Assembly: GCA_003693905.1 (NCBI GenBank)
Contig: RFLL01000187.1
Location: forward strand, 1-10,550
Reading direction: 5' to 3'
Source of the DNA: Alphaproteobacteria bacterium
GTDB taxonomy: Bacteria > Pseudomonadota > Alphaproteobacteria > Kiloniellales > J153
Length of the DNA: 10,550 bases
The notes under the pieces were generated by a model. That model was given only the letters and a program-made list of their open reading frames with translations, had not been told where the DNA came from and made no database searches. Shown here in pieces: positions 1 through 5,646 of the stretch (position 1 is its first letter; each line of letters begins with the position of its first letter). A program made the position numbers and the translations under genes.

Positions 1-1648
1 CCGAGTGCAGGAAGTTCTGAATCTCGTCGTTGAGGTTCTCGACGTGGGTCGAGAGCTTCTCCGACGCATCCCGGATCTCGGTTGCTGACGACCGCGTTTC
101 CTGGGCGGCCTGTTTGACCTCGGTGATGTTCTCCGACACTTCCTTGGTGCCGCCGGCGGCCTCTTCGACGTTGCGTGCGATTTCGCTCGTCGCGGCCTGC
201 TGCTGCTCGACGGCGGCGGCGATTCCCGAGGCGATTTCGTTGATGTGAACGATCGTTTCGGCGATGCCTTTGATGGCCTGGGACGCCGAATGGGTCGCAT
301 TCTGGATGTCGCTGATCTGGCTGCTGATCTCTTCCGTCGCCTTGCTGGTCTGGTTGGCCAGGTTCTTGACTTCCGAAGCGACCACGGCAAAGCCCTTGCC
401 GGCGTCGCCGGCGCGTGCGGCCTCGATGGTCGCATTGAGCGCCAGCAGGTTGGTCTGATCGGCGATGTCGGTAATCAGGTTGACCACTTCGCCGATGCGC
501 TGTGCGGCGCGGACAAGGTTGTCTACCTGTTCCGACGTCGTGGTGGCTTCCTGCGAAGCACGGTCGGCAATCTGTGTCGATTCGGAAACCTGACGGGAAA
601 TCTCGCTGATCGAGCTGGCGAGTTCCTCGGTCGCGGCCGATACGGTCTGAACGTTGGCCGAAGCGTGTTCGGAAGCCTTGGTTACGGTATTTGCCCGCTG
701 GCTGGTCATTTCCGCCACCGAGCTGAGGGCAGCGGCGGATTCATTCATCTGCCGCGATTCGCTCGTCAGCGCGCTGACCATCTGACCGACGGTGGTCTCG
801 AATTTCCGGGCCATCTCCTGCAAGGCGCGTTTGCGTTCCTCCTGCGCGTTGCGCTCGGCCTCTTCTTGCGCGGCCTCGAGTTCCCTGGCACGGATGGCAT
901 TGTCCTTGAACACGCCGACCGCCTGCGCCATGGCGCCGATTTCGTCACCGCGTCCGACAAACGGGACTTCGGCATCGAGATCACCTTGCGCCAGCTTCGA
1001 CATCGCCGCGGTGATCTGGGTGAGGGGATGCACGACCACATGCCGTGAGACGACCAGCAGCGCGCCGACGATACCAAGTGCAATCGCCACGCTGACGATC
1101 AGCGAGGTCATGACTTCCGAGCGCACCCGCGACTTCAGGTTGGTCAGATCCCAGGCCAGGGCGGCATAGCCGATGGCCTCGCCGTTCTTGCCGGGAACGG
1201 GGGCGAGCACGATTTCATGCGCGCCTTCTTCGAAAGCAACGATCTCACCGCCGAGAACCTTTTCAGCGTGCGCATCGGCCAATGCGGCCAGGTCGGGCCC
1301 TTCCGTTTCCGCCTGGCCTTGATACCCCGCGATCACCTCGCCGGCCGCATTGACGACGCGAATGGCGCCGATGTGCAGCGATTCGTCGGCGACGAGTCCC
1401 TGGTAGGTGCGCTCTGCGGCATCGGCCTTCTTCCACTTCACGGCTCCCGACAACTGGGTCGCCAGAAGCTTGGAAATGTTGCGGTTGGCAATGACCGCGG
1501 AATCCTTGAGCGAAGAGGACAGGCCGGAGGCCTGAATGCCGACAATGATGGCAAAGCCGGCCAGAAGAACCGCCGTCATGGCAATCGCGAACTTACGGCC
1601 GATGCTCCAGACCGAAGTGGCTTTGCGGGATTTGTCTTTGTTGGACAT
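1..1648 (-). CDS. Methyl-accepting chemotaxis protein (C-terminal tip cut off by window edge)
   Basis: Transmembrane chemoreceptor that relays a periplasmic signal to CheA/CheW. About 549 codons are open from the ATG at 1648 down to base 2, and the last visible residues (EIQNFLHS) are typical of the extreme MCP C-terminus, so only a few residues are missing. Order seen: basic cytoplasmic start (residues 1-19), TM1 about 20-39, a periplasmic sensor of roughly 140 residues, TM2 about 183-203, HAMP about 204-256 ([25 protein letters not shown]), then a long coiled coil. The conserved hairpin tip lies near residues 395-430 ([28 protein letters not shown]). The sensor contains a strand pattern ([16 protein letters not shown]) that suggests a Cache/PAS-like fold, but this is inference. 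A GGAG sits 7 bases upstream of the ATG. It is probably co-transcribed with the secreted Cache protein gene 35 bp upstream. The ligand is unknown. Confidence 0.95.
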   Translation of the reverse strand, partial: MSNKDKSRKATSVWSIGRKFAIAMTAVLLAGFAIIVGIQASGLSSSLKDSAVIANRNISKLLATQLSGAVKWKKADAAERTYQGLVADESLHIGAIRVVNAAGEVIAGYQGQAETEGPDLAALADAHAEKVLGGEIVAFEEGAHEIVLAPVPGKNGEAIGYAALAWDLTNLKSRVRSEVMTSLIVSVAIALGIVGALLVVSRHVVVHPLTQITAAMSKLAQGDLDAEVPFVGRGDEIGAMAQAVGVFKDNAIRARELEAAQEEAERNAQEERKRALQEMARKFETTVGQMVSALTSESRQMNESAAALSSVAEMTSQRANTVTKASEHASANVQTVSAATEELASSISEISRQVSESTQIADRASQEATTTSEQVDNLVRAAQRIGEVVNLITDIADQTNLLALNATIEAARAGDAGKGFAVVASEVKNLANQTSKATEEISSQISDIQNATHSASQAIKGIAETIVHINEIASGIAAAVEQQQAATSEIARNVEEAAGGTKEVSENITEVKQAAQETRSSATEIRDASEKLSTHVENLNDEIQNFLHS

Positions 1649-1683
1649 GTCAGGTCTCCGGGTTCCCTGTCTTGTTGAGGTGT

Positions 1684-2268
1684 TCAGTTCAGAATCTCGT
1701 CGACGTTGACACCAACGGTGACGGCGCCGATGGGTTCACCGCTGCTGGGATCGACCACCGTCATGCTGATCTGGGACTGAAACGCCTGCGTCGATTCGTC
1801 CTGTTCGATTTCACCGATATCGATGGCGCCGGGGCCTTTGCCGTAGGTGTTCTTCCACTTGCCCTCGTCGCCCTGCCAGTAGTCGGACGTGACGTCGCTC
1901 TGACCGACGTTGAGGCCCTTGTTGTCCATGACGAAAATTTCCGTAAAGACGCCGCCGGCCTTGGCCTTGATATCCTTCAGATACTTGGACAGGTCGTTGG
2001 CCAGGACGCGGTTGATCAGGGAACCGCCGCCGGCGCTGGTCTCGGAGCGCCACTGCTTGTCGAGTTTGTCGATGTCGGCCTGGGTCAGCCCGGCGTTTTT
2101 CTGGTTCTGCGCCTTGATGGCGTTGACAACGATGTCGGACTGGACCCAGCTTGCGATCTGTTCCTTGGCAAAGGCCGTCAGCGGGGCCACATGATCACCC
2201 GCCTGGGCCGTCCCGAGCGGCGCGGCAAGCAGAATGGCCGCGGTGGCGAAAGCGCGGAATGTGGACAC
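1684..2268 (-). CDS. Secreted stand-alone Cache/PDC-like sensor domain protein
   Basis: Small exported protein of 194 residues. Residues 1-23 form a clear Sec signal peptide (hydrophobic [10 protein letters not shown], cleavage after AQA). The mature part is helical at first (about 30-105) and then has Cache/PDC-type strands: an [14 protein letters not shown] segment (112-125), a [10 protein letters not shown] segment (129-138), and a closing [24 protein letters not shown] segment (167-190). These resemble the ligand-binding core of periplasmic sensor domains, but there is no transmembrane segment, HAMP or output domain. I chose the GTG at 2268 because AGAGGAG lies 9 bases upstream; an ATG at 2295 in the same frame would put a polar tail before the signal peptide and lacks such a site. 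The MCP begins 35 bp downstream, so a periplasmic ligand-binding partner for that receptor is the likely role (inference). The family assignment rests on motif appearance only. Confidence 0.8.
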   Translation of the reverse strand: MSTFRAFATAAILLAAPLGTAQAGDHVAPLTAFAKEQIASWVQSDIVVNAIKAQNQKNAGLTQADIDKLDKQWRSETSAGGGSLINRVLANDLSKYLKDIKAKAGGVFTEIFVMDNKGLNVGQSDVTSDYWQGDEGKWKNTYGKGPGAIDIGEIEQDESTQAFQSQISMTVVDPSSGEPIGAVTVGVNVDEILN

Positions 2269-2277
2269 GGTTCGGAT

Positions 2278-2284
2278 CTCCTCT
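2278..2284 (-). promoter_or_regulatory. Ribosome binding site fixing the GTG start of the Cache protein
   Basis: AGAGGAG on the minus strand, 9 bases before the GTG at 2268. It lies inside the coding part of the longer in-frame option starting at 2295, which favours the shorter protein. Confidence 0.65.
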
Positions 2285-2308
2285 GTTACACACAAGTCAC
2301 AACGTCAA

Positions 2309-2456
2309 AGCGGCCCACGCGGCCGGCTTGCACCGTTGCCCTCGGTGTCGATTTTCTGCCGAAGGGCAAAGTGGCATGCGAAAATATGTAGTTAAGAAAG
2401 GTTTATATTTCGCATCTGCCTGATTTCTATAAAATACGGTGCAAGATCAGCCAGAT
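2309..2456 (-). promoter_or_regulatory. Candidate structured mRNA leader (riboswitch-like) upstream of the Cache protein and MCP genes
   Basis: Read on the minus strand, this stretch carries interlocking inverted repeats. P1 is a perfect 9-bp pairing of CTTGCACCG (2445-2437) with CGGTGCAAG (2335-2327). Inside it are P2, 11 bp with one bulged base (2415-2405 with 2387-2376), extended by 3 bp after a 2-base bulge (2420-2418 with 2375-2373), and P3, 10 bp with one bulge (2369-2359 with 2345-2336). P2 and P3 are separated by 3 bases and P3 abuts P1, giving a three-way junction. A short hairpin follows (2325-2321 with 2315-2311). Helix A, 11 positions with one G-G mismatch (2456-2446 with 2424-2414), holds the 5' strand of P1 in its loop, so it could form a pseudoknot or compete. 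The structure ends 58 bases before the GTG start. The same repeats read on the plus strand, so the strand is inferred from closeness to the gene. No known riboswitch core was recognised. Confidence 0.45.
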
Positions 2457-2860
2457 ATTTGACATGGAATTTATTAAATAGAGGTCAACCACTGAGCGCG
2501 TTCATACAATGAAATGCATATAAGATTATATTCATTTGCAATTGAATTAATTGATGGCGTATCAGACCATGGCACCGGTGTCCGCAGGCGTTCGCCCATG
2601 GTCGGGACTACCGGCCGGATGGGGACCCGTTCAGGCGGCATCAGCTTCCATCCTCGCGCGGTCATCCGGCGACGACATCGTCGGCTGCGGGTGGGCGGGC
2701 GCAAAGAGCAGACCGCCCGAGTCCACCGTGAGGATTTTGACCGGCAGATGCCGTGCAAGCCGCCTCTGTTTCCTTTTCGTGCCTGAGACCGGAGGAGTTC
2801 CGGATTTTCTGGACACCGGCCGCATTCTGAGCCAACACTTGGGGGCGCCGGAGAAGGCGG
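2457..2860. other. Divergent intergenic region: AT-rich island then GC-rich stretch without a recognisable gene
   Basis: Bases 2457 to about 2560 are strongly AT-rich compared with the surrounding DNA and contain several small palindromes: TTCAT-ACA-ATGAA at 2501-2513, ATATAA-GA-TTATAT near 2518-2531, and CAATT-GAATT-AATTG near 2539-2553. From about 2570 the sequence is GC-rich again. Open frames of 60 to 170 codons cross this part in several frames, but their translations are arginine- and proline-rich and look like nothing known, so I do not call them. Small inverted repeats occur at 2670-2683 (CGACG-ACAT-CGTCG) and 2789-2803 (CCGGA-GGAGT-TCCGG, followed by ATTTTCT). The promoter of the rightward regulator gene should lie here, but I could not identify one. 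Confidence 0.5.
2525..2530 (-). promoter_or_regulatory. Possible -10 element (TATAAT) for the Cache/MCP transcript
   Basis: A perfect TATAAT reads leftward in the AT-rich island, about 260 bp before the Cache gene start and about 70 bp before the structured leader. No convincing -35 box is seen 16 to 18 bp upstream, so this could be chance in AT-rich DNA. Confidence 0.2.
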
Positions 2861-3934
2861 ATGGAGACCCCGTGGGGCCTAGTGGGCATGGTGTCGTCGC
2901 GCGAAGTCATGGGCGGATCGGCCGACGGGACGGGGCCGCGCAAGATCGGATTTCTCCTTCTGCCGCAATTCTCGATGCTCAGCTTTTTCAACGCCGTGGA
3001 GACGCTGCGCGTCGCCAACCGGATTGCTGCGCGCGATCTCTACTCGTGGCACGTTTTTTCCAGTGATGGCGGCCCGGTTGCGGCCAGCAACGGGATGACC
3101 GTGGTTGCCGAGGCGGGGATTGCCGCCATCCCCCATTTCCCGGCCGTGTTCGTGTGCACCAGCTTCGAGCCCGAGCGTTGCGAAAGCCGGGCCCTGCTGG
3201 CCTGGCTGCGCCGGCTCGATCGCCAGGGGGCGTGCCTCGGTGCGATGGAAACAGGGGCCTACATCCTGGCCCGGGCCGGTCTTCTGGCCGGATACCGGGC
3301 GACCCTGCACTGGGAAAACGCTCCTGCGTTCGTCGAGCGGTTCCCCGAGGTCGAGGTGACCAACGCGCTTTTCGAGGTCGATCGCAACCGCCTGACCTGT
3401 TCGGGCGGAACGGCCAGCCTCGATCTCATGTTGCACATGATCGCCGCCGATCATGGCCGGGATCTGAGCGTGGCCGTTTCGGAAATGCTGCTCCACACCC
3501 GCGTGCGCACTGCCGACGATCATCGCCGCATGGCGCTGGGGCAGCATCTGAGCGTACGCCATCCACGGCTGCTGCGCGTTGTCGAAGCCATGCACGAACA
3601 TCTCGAAGAGCCGCTCGGCCTCGATGCGCTGGCCCGCATGGGCGGCATGTCGCGACGCCAGCTCGAGCGCCTGTTCCGACTTCATCTCGGTGAAACCCCG
3701 ACCGGGTATTATCTGAAGCTCCGCCTGCGCCGGGCACGGCAGTTCATCGAGCAGACGGACATGCGGGTGCTTGATATCTCACTGGCCTGCGGTTTCACCT
3801 CCGCGCCCTATTTCTCGCGTGCCTACCGGGCGCAGTTCGGCTGCACCCCGCGCGAGGACCGGCAGCGCTTTCGCTGCGACGGCGCGCGCACCGGCCGTCT
3901 CGGCGGTGCCGTGCTCGGCGAAGTCGGACGCTGA
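2861..3934 (+). CDS. GlxA-family transcriptional regulator (DJ-1/PfpI-like domain plus AraC helix-turn-helix)
   Basis: Cytoplasmic DNA-binding regulator of 357 residues. The N-terminal DJ-1/PfpI-like sensor spans about 28-196 (start IGFLLLPQFSMLSFFNAVETL; later GAMETGAYILARAGLL at 127-142, HWENAPAF at 150-157, TCSGGTASLDLMLHMI at 179-194). The usual nucleophilic cysteine of the DJ-1 elbow is absent, as expected for regulators of this group. The AraC-type double helix-turn-helix spans about 235-334 (PLGLDALARMGGMSRRQLERLF, then DISLACGFTSAPYFSRAYR, ending GCTPRE). The sensor motifs resemble the GbdR/CdhR/ArgR branch, which responds to betaine, carnitine or arginine-type metabolites, but the ligand cannot be read here. 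The ATG at 2861 has GGAG 7 bases upstream. The C-terminal 20 residues, rich in arginine and glycine, extend past the usual domain end. The phosphodiesterase-like gene 81 bp downstream on the same strand is a candidate target. Confidence 0.93.
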   Translation: METPWGLVGMVSSREVMGGSADGTGPRKIGFLLLPQFSMLSFFNAVETLRVANRIAARDLYSWHVFSSDGGPVAASNGMTVVAEAGIAAIPHFPAVFVCTSFEPERCESRALLAWLRRLDRQGACLGAMETGAYILARAGLLAGYRATLHWENAPAFVERFPEVEVTNALFEVDRNRLTCSGGTASLDLMLHMIAADHGRDLSVAVSEMLLHTRVRTADDHRRMALGQHLSVRHPRLLRVVEAMHEHLEEPLGLDALARMGGMSRRQLERLFRLHLGETPTGYYLKLRLRRARQFIEQTDMRVLDISLACGFTSAPYFSRAYRAQFGCTPREDRQRFRCDGARTGRLGGAVLGEVGR

Positions 3935-4002
3935 GCAGCGAGCGCATCCGGGCACCGGCGTCCTTCCCTGCGATCTTCGATCGAAATCATCCGCCATCAT
4001 TT

Positions 4003-4008
4003 GGAGAA
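4003..4008 (+). promoter_or_regulatory. Ribosome binding site fixing the ATG start at 4016
   Basis: GGAGAA with a 7-base spacer to the ATG at 4016. It overlaps an alternative TTG start at 4001, which is therefore unlikely to be used. Confidence 0.75.
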
Positions 4009-4015
4009 ACCGGCG

Positions 4016-4873
4016 ATGTCCCGAAAAGTCGTCCTGATGCTGATCGACGGCCTCGGCCTGGAGACGTTCCTCAGCCACTGCGGATACCTGGAAAGCCTGG
4101 TCGCCGCCGGGCGTGCCCGGCGATGGACCATGGAAGCAGTACTTCCGACCCTGTCGGTGCCGATCTATGAAACCCTGCACAGCGGGATCGAGCCGCATGA
4201 ACACGGCATTACGACCAATGCCCGGACGCCGATGTCGCGCAGCGAACACGTGTTCAAGGTGGCCCGGCGTCACGGGCGCAAGACGGCGGCGGTGGCCAGC
4301 TATTCGTTTTCCGAACTGTACAATGCCAGTCCCTACGATCCTGCGCGCGATCACGAGGTCGACGATCCCGCCTTGGCGATTCAGCACGGCCGCTTCTTCA
4401 CCACCGGGGGCAAGACCCGGACCAATCCATGTCTGATGTCAGAGGCGGACCTGATGGCCAAGGCGACGGGACTGGCGCGGCGCGCGGCCCCCGACTATCT
4501 GCTCGTGCACAGCGAATCGTGCGACACCATCGCTCATCTCTACGGCGGCCGGTCGTCCGAGTATCGCGCTCAGGCGGCGGCGGTGGATGATCAACTCGCC
4601 CAGAGCGTGCCGCAGTGGCAGGCGCTCGGTTACCGCGTGCTGGTTACCGCCGATCACGGCATGGATGCCGACGGTCAGCACGGCGGTACCGACCCCGTCG
4701 TGCGCCAGGTTGCGTTCTATGACCTCGGTCCTGCGTGCGGCGGCATCGAACCGCAGCCGGCAAGCCAGCTTTCCGTCGCTCCGACGATTCTCAATCTCCT
4801 CGACCTGCCGGTTCCCGAGGCCATGCGCGCCCCCGCCCTGGTCGATGCCGGAGCGGTCGGAAACGTGGCCTGA
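4016..4873 (+). CDS. Alkaline phosphatase superfamily protein (nucleotide pyrophosphatase/phosphodiesterase-like)
   Basis: Predicted two-metal hydrolase of phosphate mono- or diesters, or of phosphonates. It has 285 residues and no signal peptide, so it is probably cytoplasmic. Metal-site motifs of the family are present in order: D11 in VLMLIDGLG, the nucleophile loop LPTLSVP at 43-49 followed by HSGIEPHEHGI, D170 and H174 in CDTIAH, D213 and H214 in TADHGM, and H222 in GQHGG. Aligned by eye with nucleotide pyrophosphatases (pattern PTxTFPN), the nucleophile position is Ser47 rather than the usual threonine. It is short compared with classical NPP enzymes of about 400 residues, and the last histidine follows closely after the DH pair. 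It lies 81 bp behind the GlxA-type regulator on the same strand, so it may share that promoter or be its target. The physiological substrate is unknown; phosphonoacetate hydrolase and other COG1524-type enzymes are alternatives. Confidence 0.85.
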   Translation: MSRKVVLMLIDGLGLETFLSHCGYLESLVAAGRARRWTMEAVLPTLSVPIYETLHSGIEPHEHGITTNARTPMSRSEHVFKVARRHGRKTAAVASYSFSELYNASPYDPARDHEVDDPALAIQHGRFFTTGGKTRTNPCLMSEADLMAKATGLARRAAPDYLLVHSESCDTIAHLYGGRSSEYRAQAAAVDDQLAQSVPQWQALGYRVLVTADHGMDADGQHGGTDPVVRQVAFYDLGPACGGIEPQPASQLSVAPTILNLLDLPVPEAMRAPALVDAGAVGNVA

Positions 4874-4908
4874 GCCGGCGCGCGGAGGCGGGGGAGGAGG
4901 AGGCGGCC

Positions 4909-5604
4909 TCAGATGCCGTCGACGACGGTGACGCTCAGGCTGCCGACGCCCTCGATTTCGCCGTGCAGGCGCGTTACCGGAGTGACGGAACCGACGCCGG
5001 CCGGGGTACCGGTATAGATCAGGTCGCCGGGATGCAGCGTGAACAGTCGCGACAGATGGGCGATGATTTCCGGCACCGACCAGATCATGTCGGCAAGGTC
5101 GCCCTGCTGGCGCAACTCGTCGTCGGCGCTCAGCGTAATGGCTCCATGCGTGGGGTGCCCGATCTCGGCAACCGGATGGATGGCACCGCACGGTGCGCCG
5201 TGATCGAAACCCTTGGCCGTGTCCCAAGGCCACGACCGGTCCTTGGCGACCTGTTGCAGGTCGCGCCGGGTAAGATCAATGCCGACGGCGTAGCCGTATA
5301 TGTACGCCCGGGCGTCTTCGGCGGCGATGTCCGTACCGCCACGCCCGAGGGCGACCACGAGTTCGACTTCGTGGTGCAGATCGGTGGTGGCCGGCGGATA
5401 GGGGACGAGACCGCCATCATCGACCACGGCATCGGCCGGCTTCATGAAGAAGAACGGCGGTTCGCGGCTGGGGTCCTTGCCCATTTCACGCGCGTGCTCG
5501 GCATAGTTGCGCCCGACACAGTAGATGCGATGCACCGGAAAGCGGCGCTGCTCGCCGGCGACGGCGACGGAGGGCAGGTCCCAGGCCGGAATGACGTAAT
5601 CCAT
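4909..5604 (-). CDS. Fumarylacetoacetate hydrolase family protein (acylpyruvate/fumarylpyruvate hydrolase-like)
   Basis: Predicted Mg-dependent enzyme that cleaves or isomerises beta-diketo acids such as acylpyruvates or fumarylpyruvate, or decarboxylates oxaloacetate. Its 231 residues match the single-domain FAHD1/YcgM/NagK size class. Visible motifs are VHRIYCVGRNYAEHAREMG at 24-42, FFFMKPADAV at 51-60, HHEVELVVALG at 77-87 with metal ligands E79 and E81, GIDLTRRDLQ at 108-117 with ligand D110, KGFD at 131-134, and LIYTGTPAGVG at 195-205. The ATG at 5604 is chosen because GGAGAA lies just upstream; the in-frame GTG at 5616 would bury that site in the coding sequence. It starts 42 bp after the end of pabBC on the same strand and is probably co-transcribed with it. 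It converges on the phosphodiesterase-like gene with a 35-bp gap. The exact substrate cannot be assigned. Confidence 0.92.
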   Translation of the reverse strand: MDYVIPAWDLPSVAVAGEQRRFPVHRIYCVGRNYAEHAREMGKDPSREPPFFFMKPADAVVDDGGLVPYPPATTDLHHEVELVVALGRGGTDIAAEDARAYIYGYAVGIDLTRRDLQQVAKDRSWPWDTAKGFDHGAPCGAIHPVAEIGHPTHGAITLSADDELRQQGDLADMIWSVPEIIAHLSRLFTLHPGDLIYTGTPAGVGSVTPVTRLHGEIEGVGSLSVTVVDGI

Positions 5605-5608
5605 CGGT

Positions 5609-5614
5609 TTCTCC
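5609..5614 (-). promoter_or_regulatory. Ribosome binding site fixing the ATG start at 5604
   Basis: GGAGAA on the minus strand, ending 4 bases before the ATG at 5604. It overlaps the alternative GTG start at 5616. Confidence 0.7.
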
Positions 5615-5646
5615 ACGGTGTTTGACTTGTCGGTTGTCGGTTTTTT

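Noticed and set aside
2310..2345. Minus-strand CGGTGCAAGCCGG resembles part of a cobalamin riboswitch
   Set aside because: Only about 60 bases remain before the start codon, and no B12 box or other conserved blocks are present.
2351..2380. Plus-strand CCGAAGGGCAAA looks like the core of a glycine riboswitch
   Set aside because: The rest of the glycine consensus (the CUCUCAGG-type segment and the tandem layout) is missing, and the segment is explained as one arm of stem P3.
245..2391. Long plus-strand frames opposite the MCP and Cache protein genes
   Set aside because: Shadows of the minus-strand genes, which carry clear signal peptide, HAMP and MCP motifs.
2459..2464. A perfect TTGACA -35 box on the plus strand
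   Set aside because: No -10 element lies 16 to 18 bp downstream; the AT-rich hexamers nearby are too close.
2474..2825. Small open frames of 60 to 94 codons in both directions between the divergent genes
   Set aside because: They overlap each other, lack convincing ribosome sites, and their arginine- and proline-rich translations match nothing recognisable.
4735..5625. A 296-codon plus-strand frame across the end of the phosphodiesterase-like gene and opposite the FAH gene
   Set aside because: It overlaps two well-supported genes and has no domain signal.
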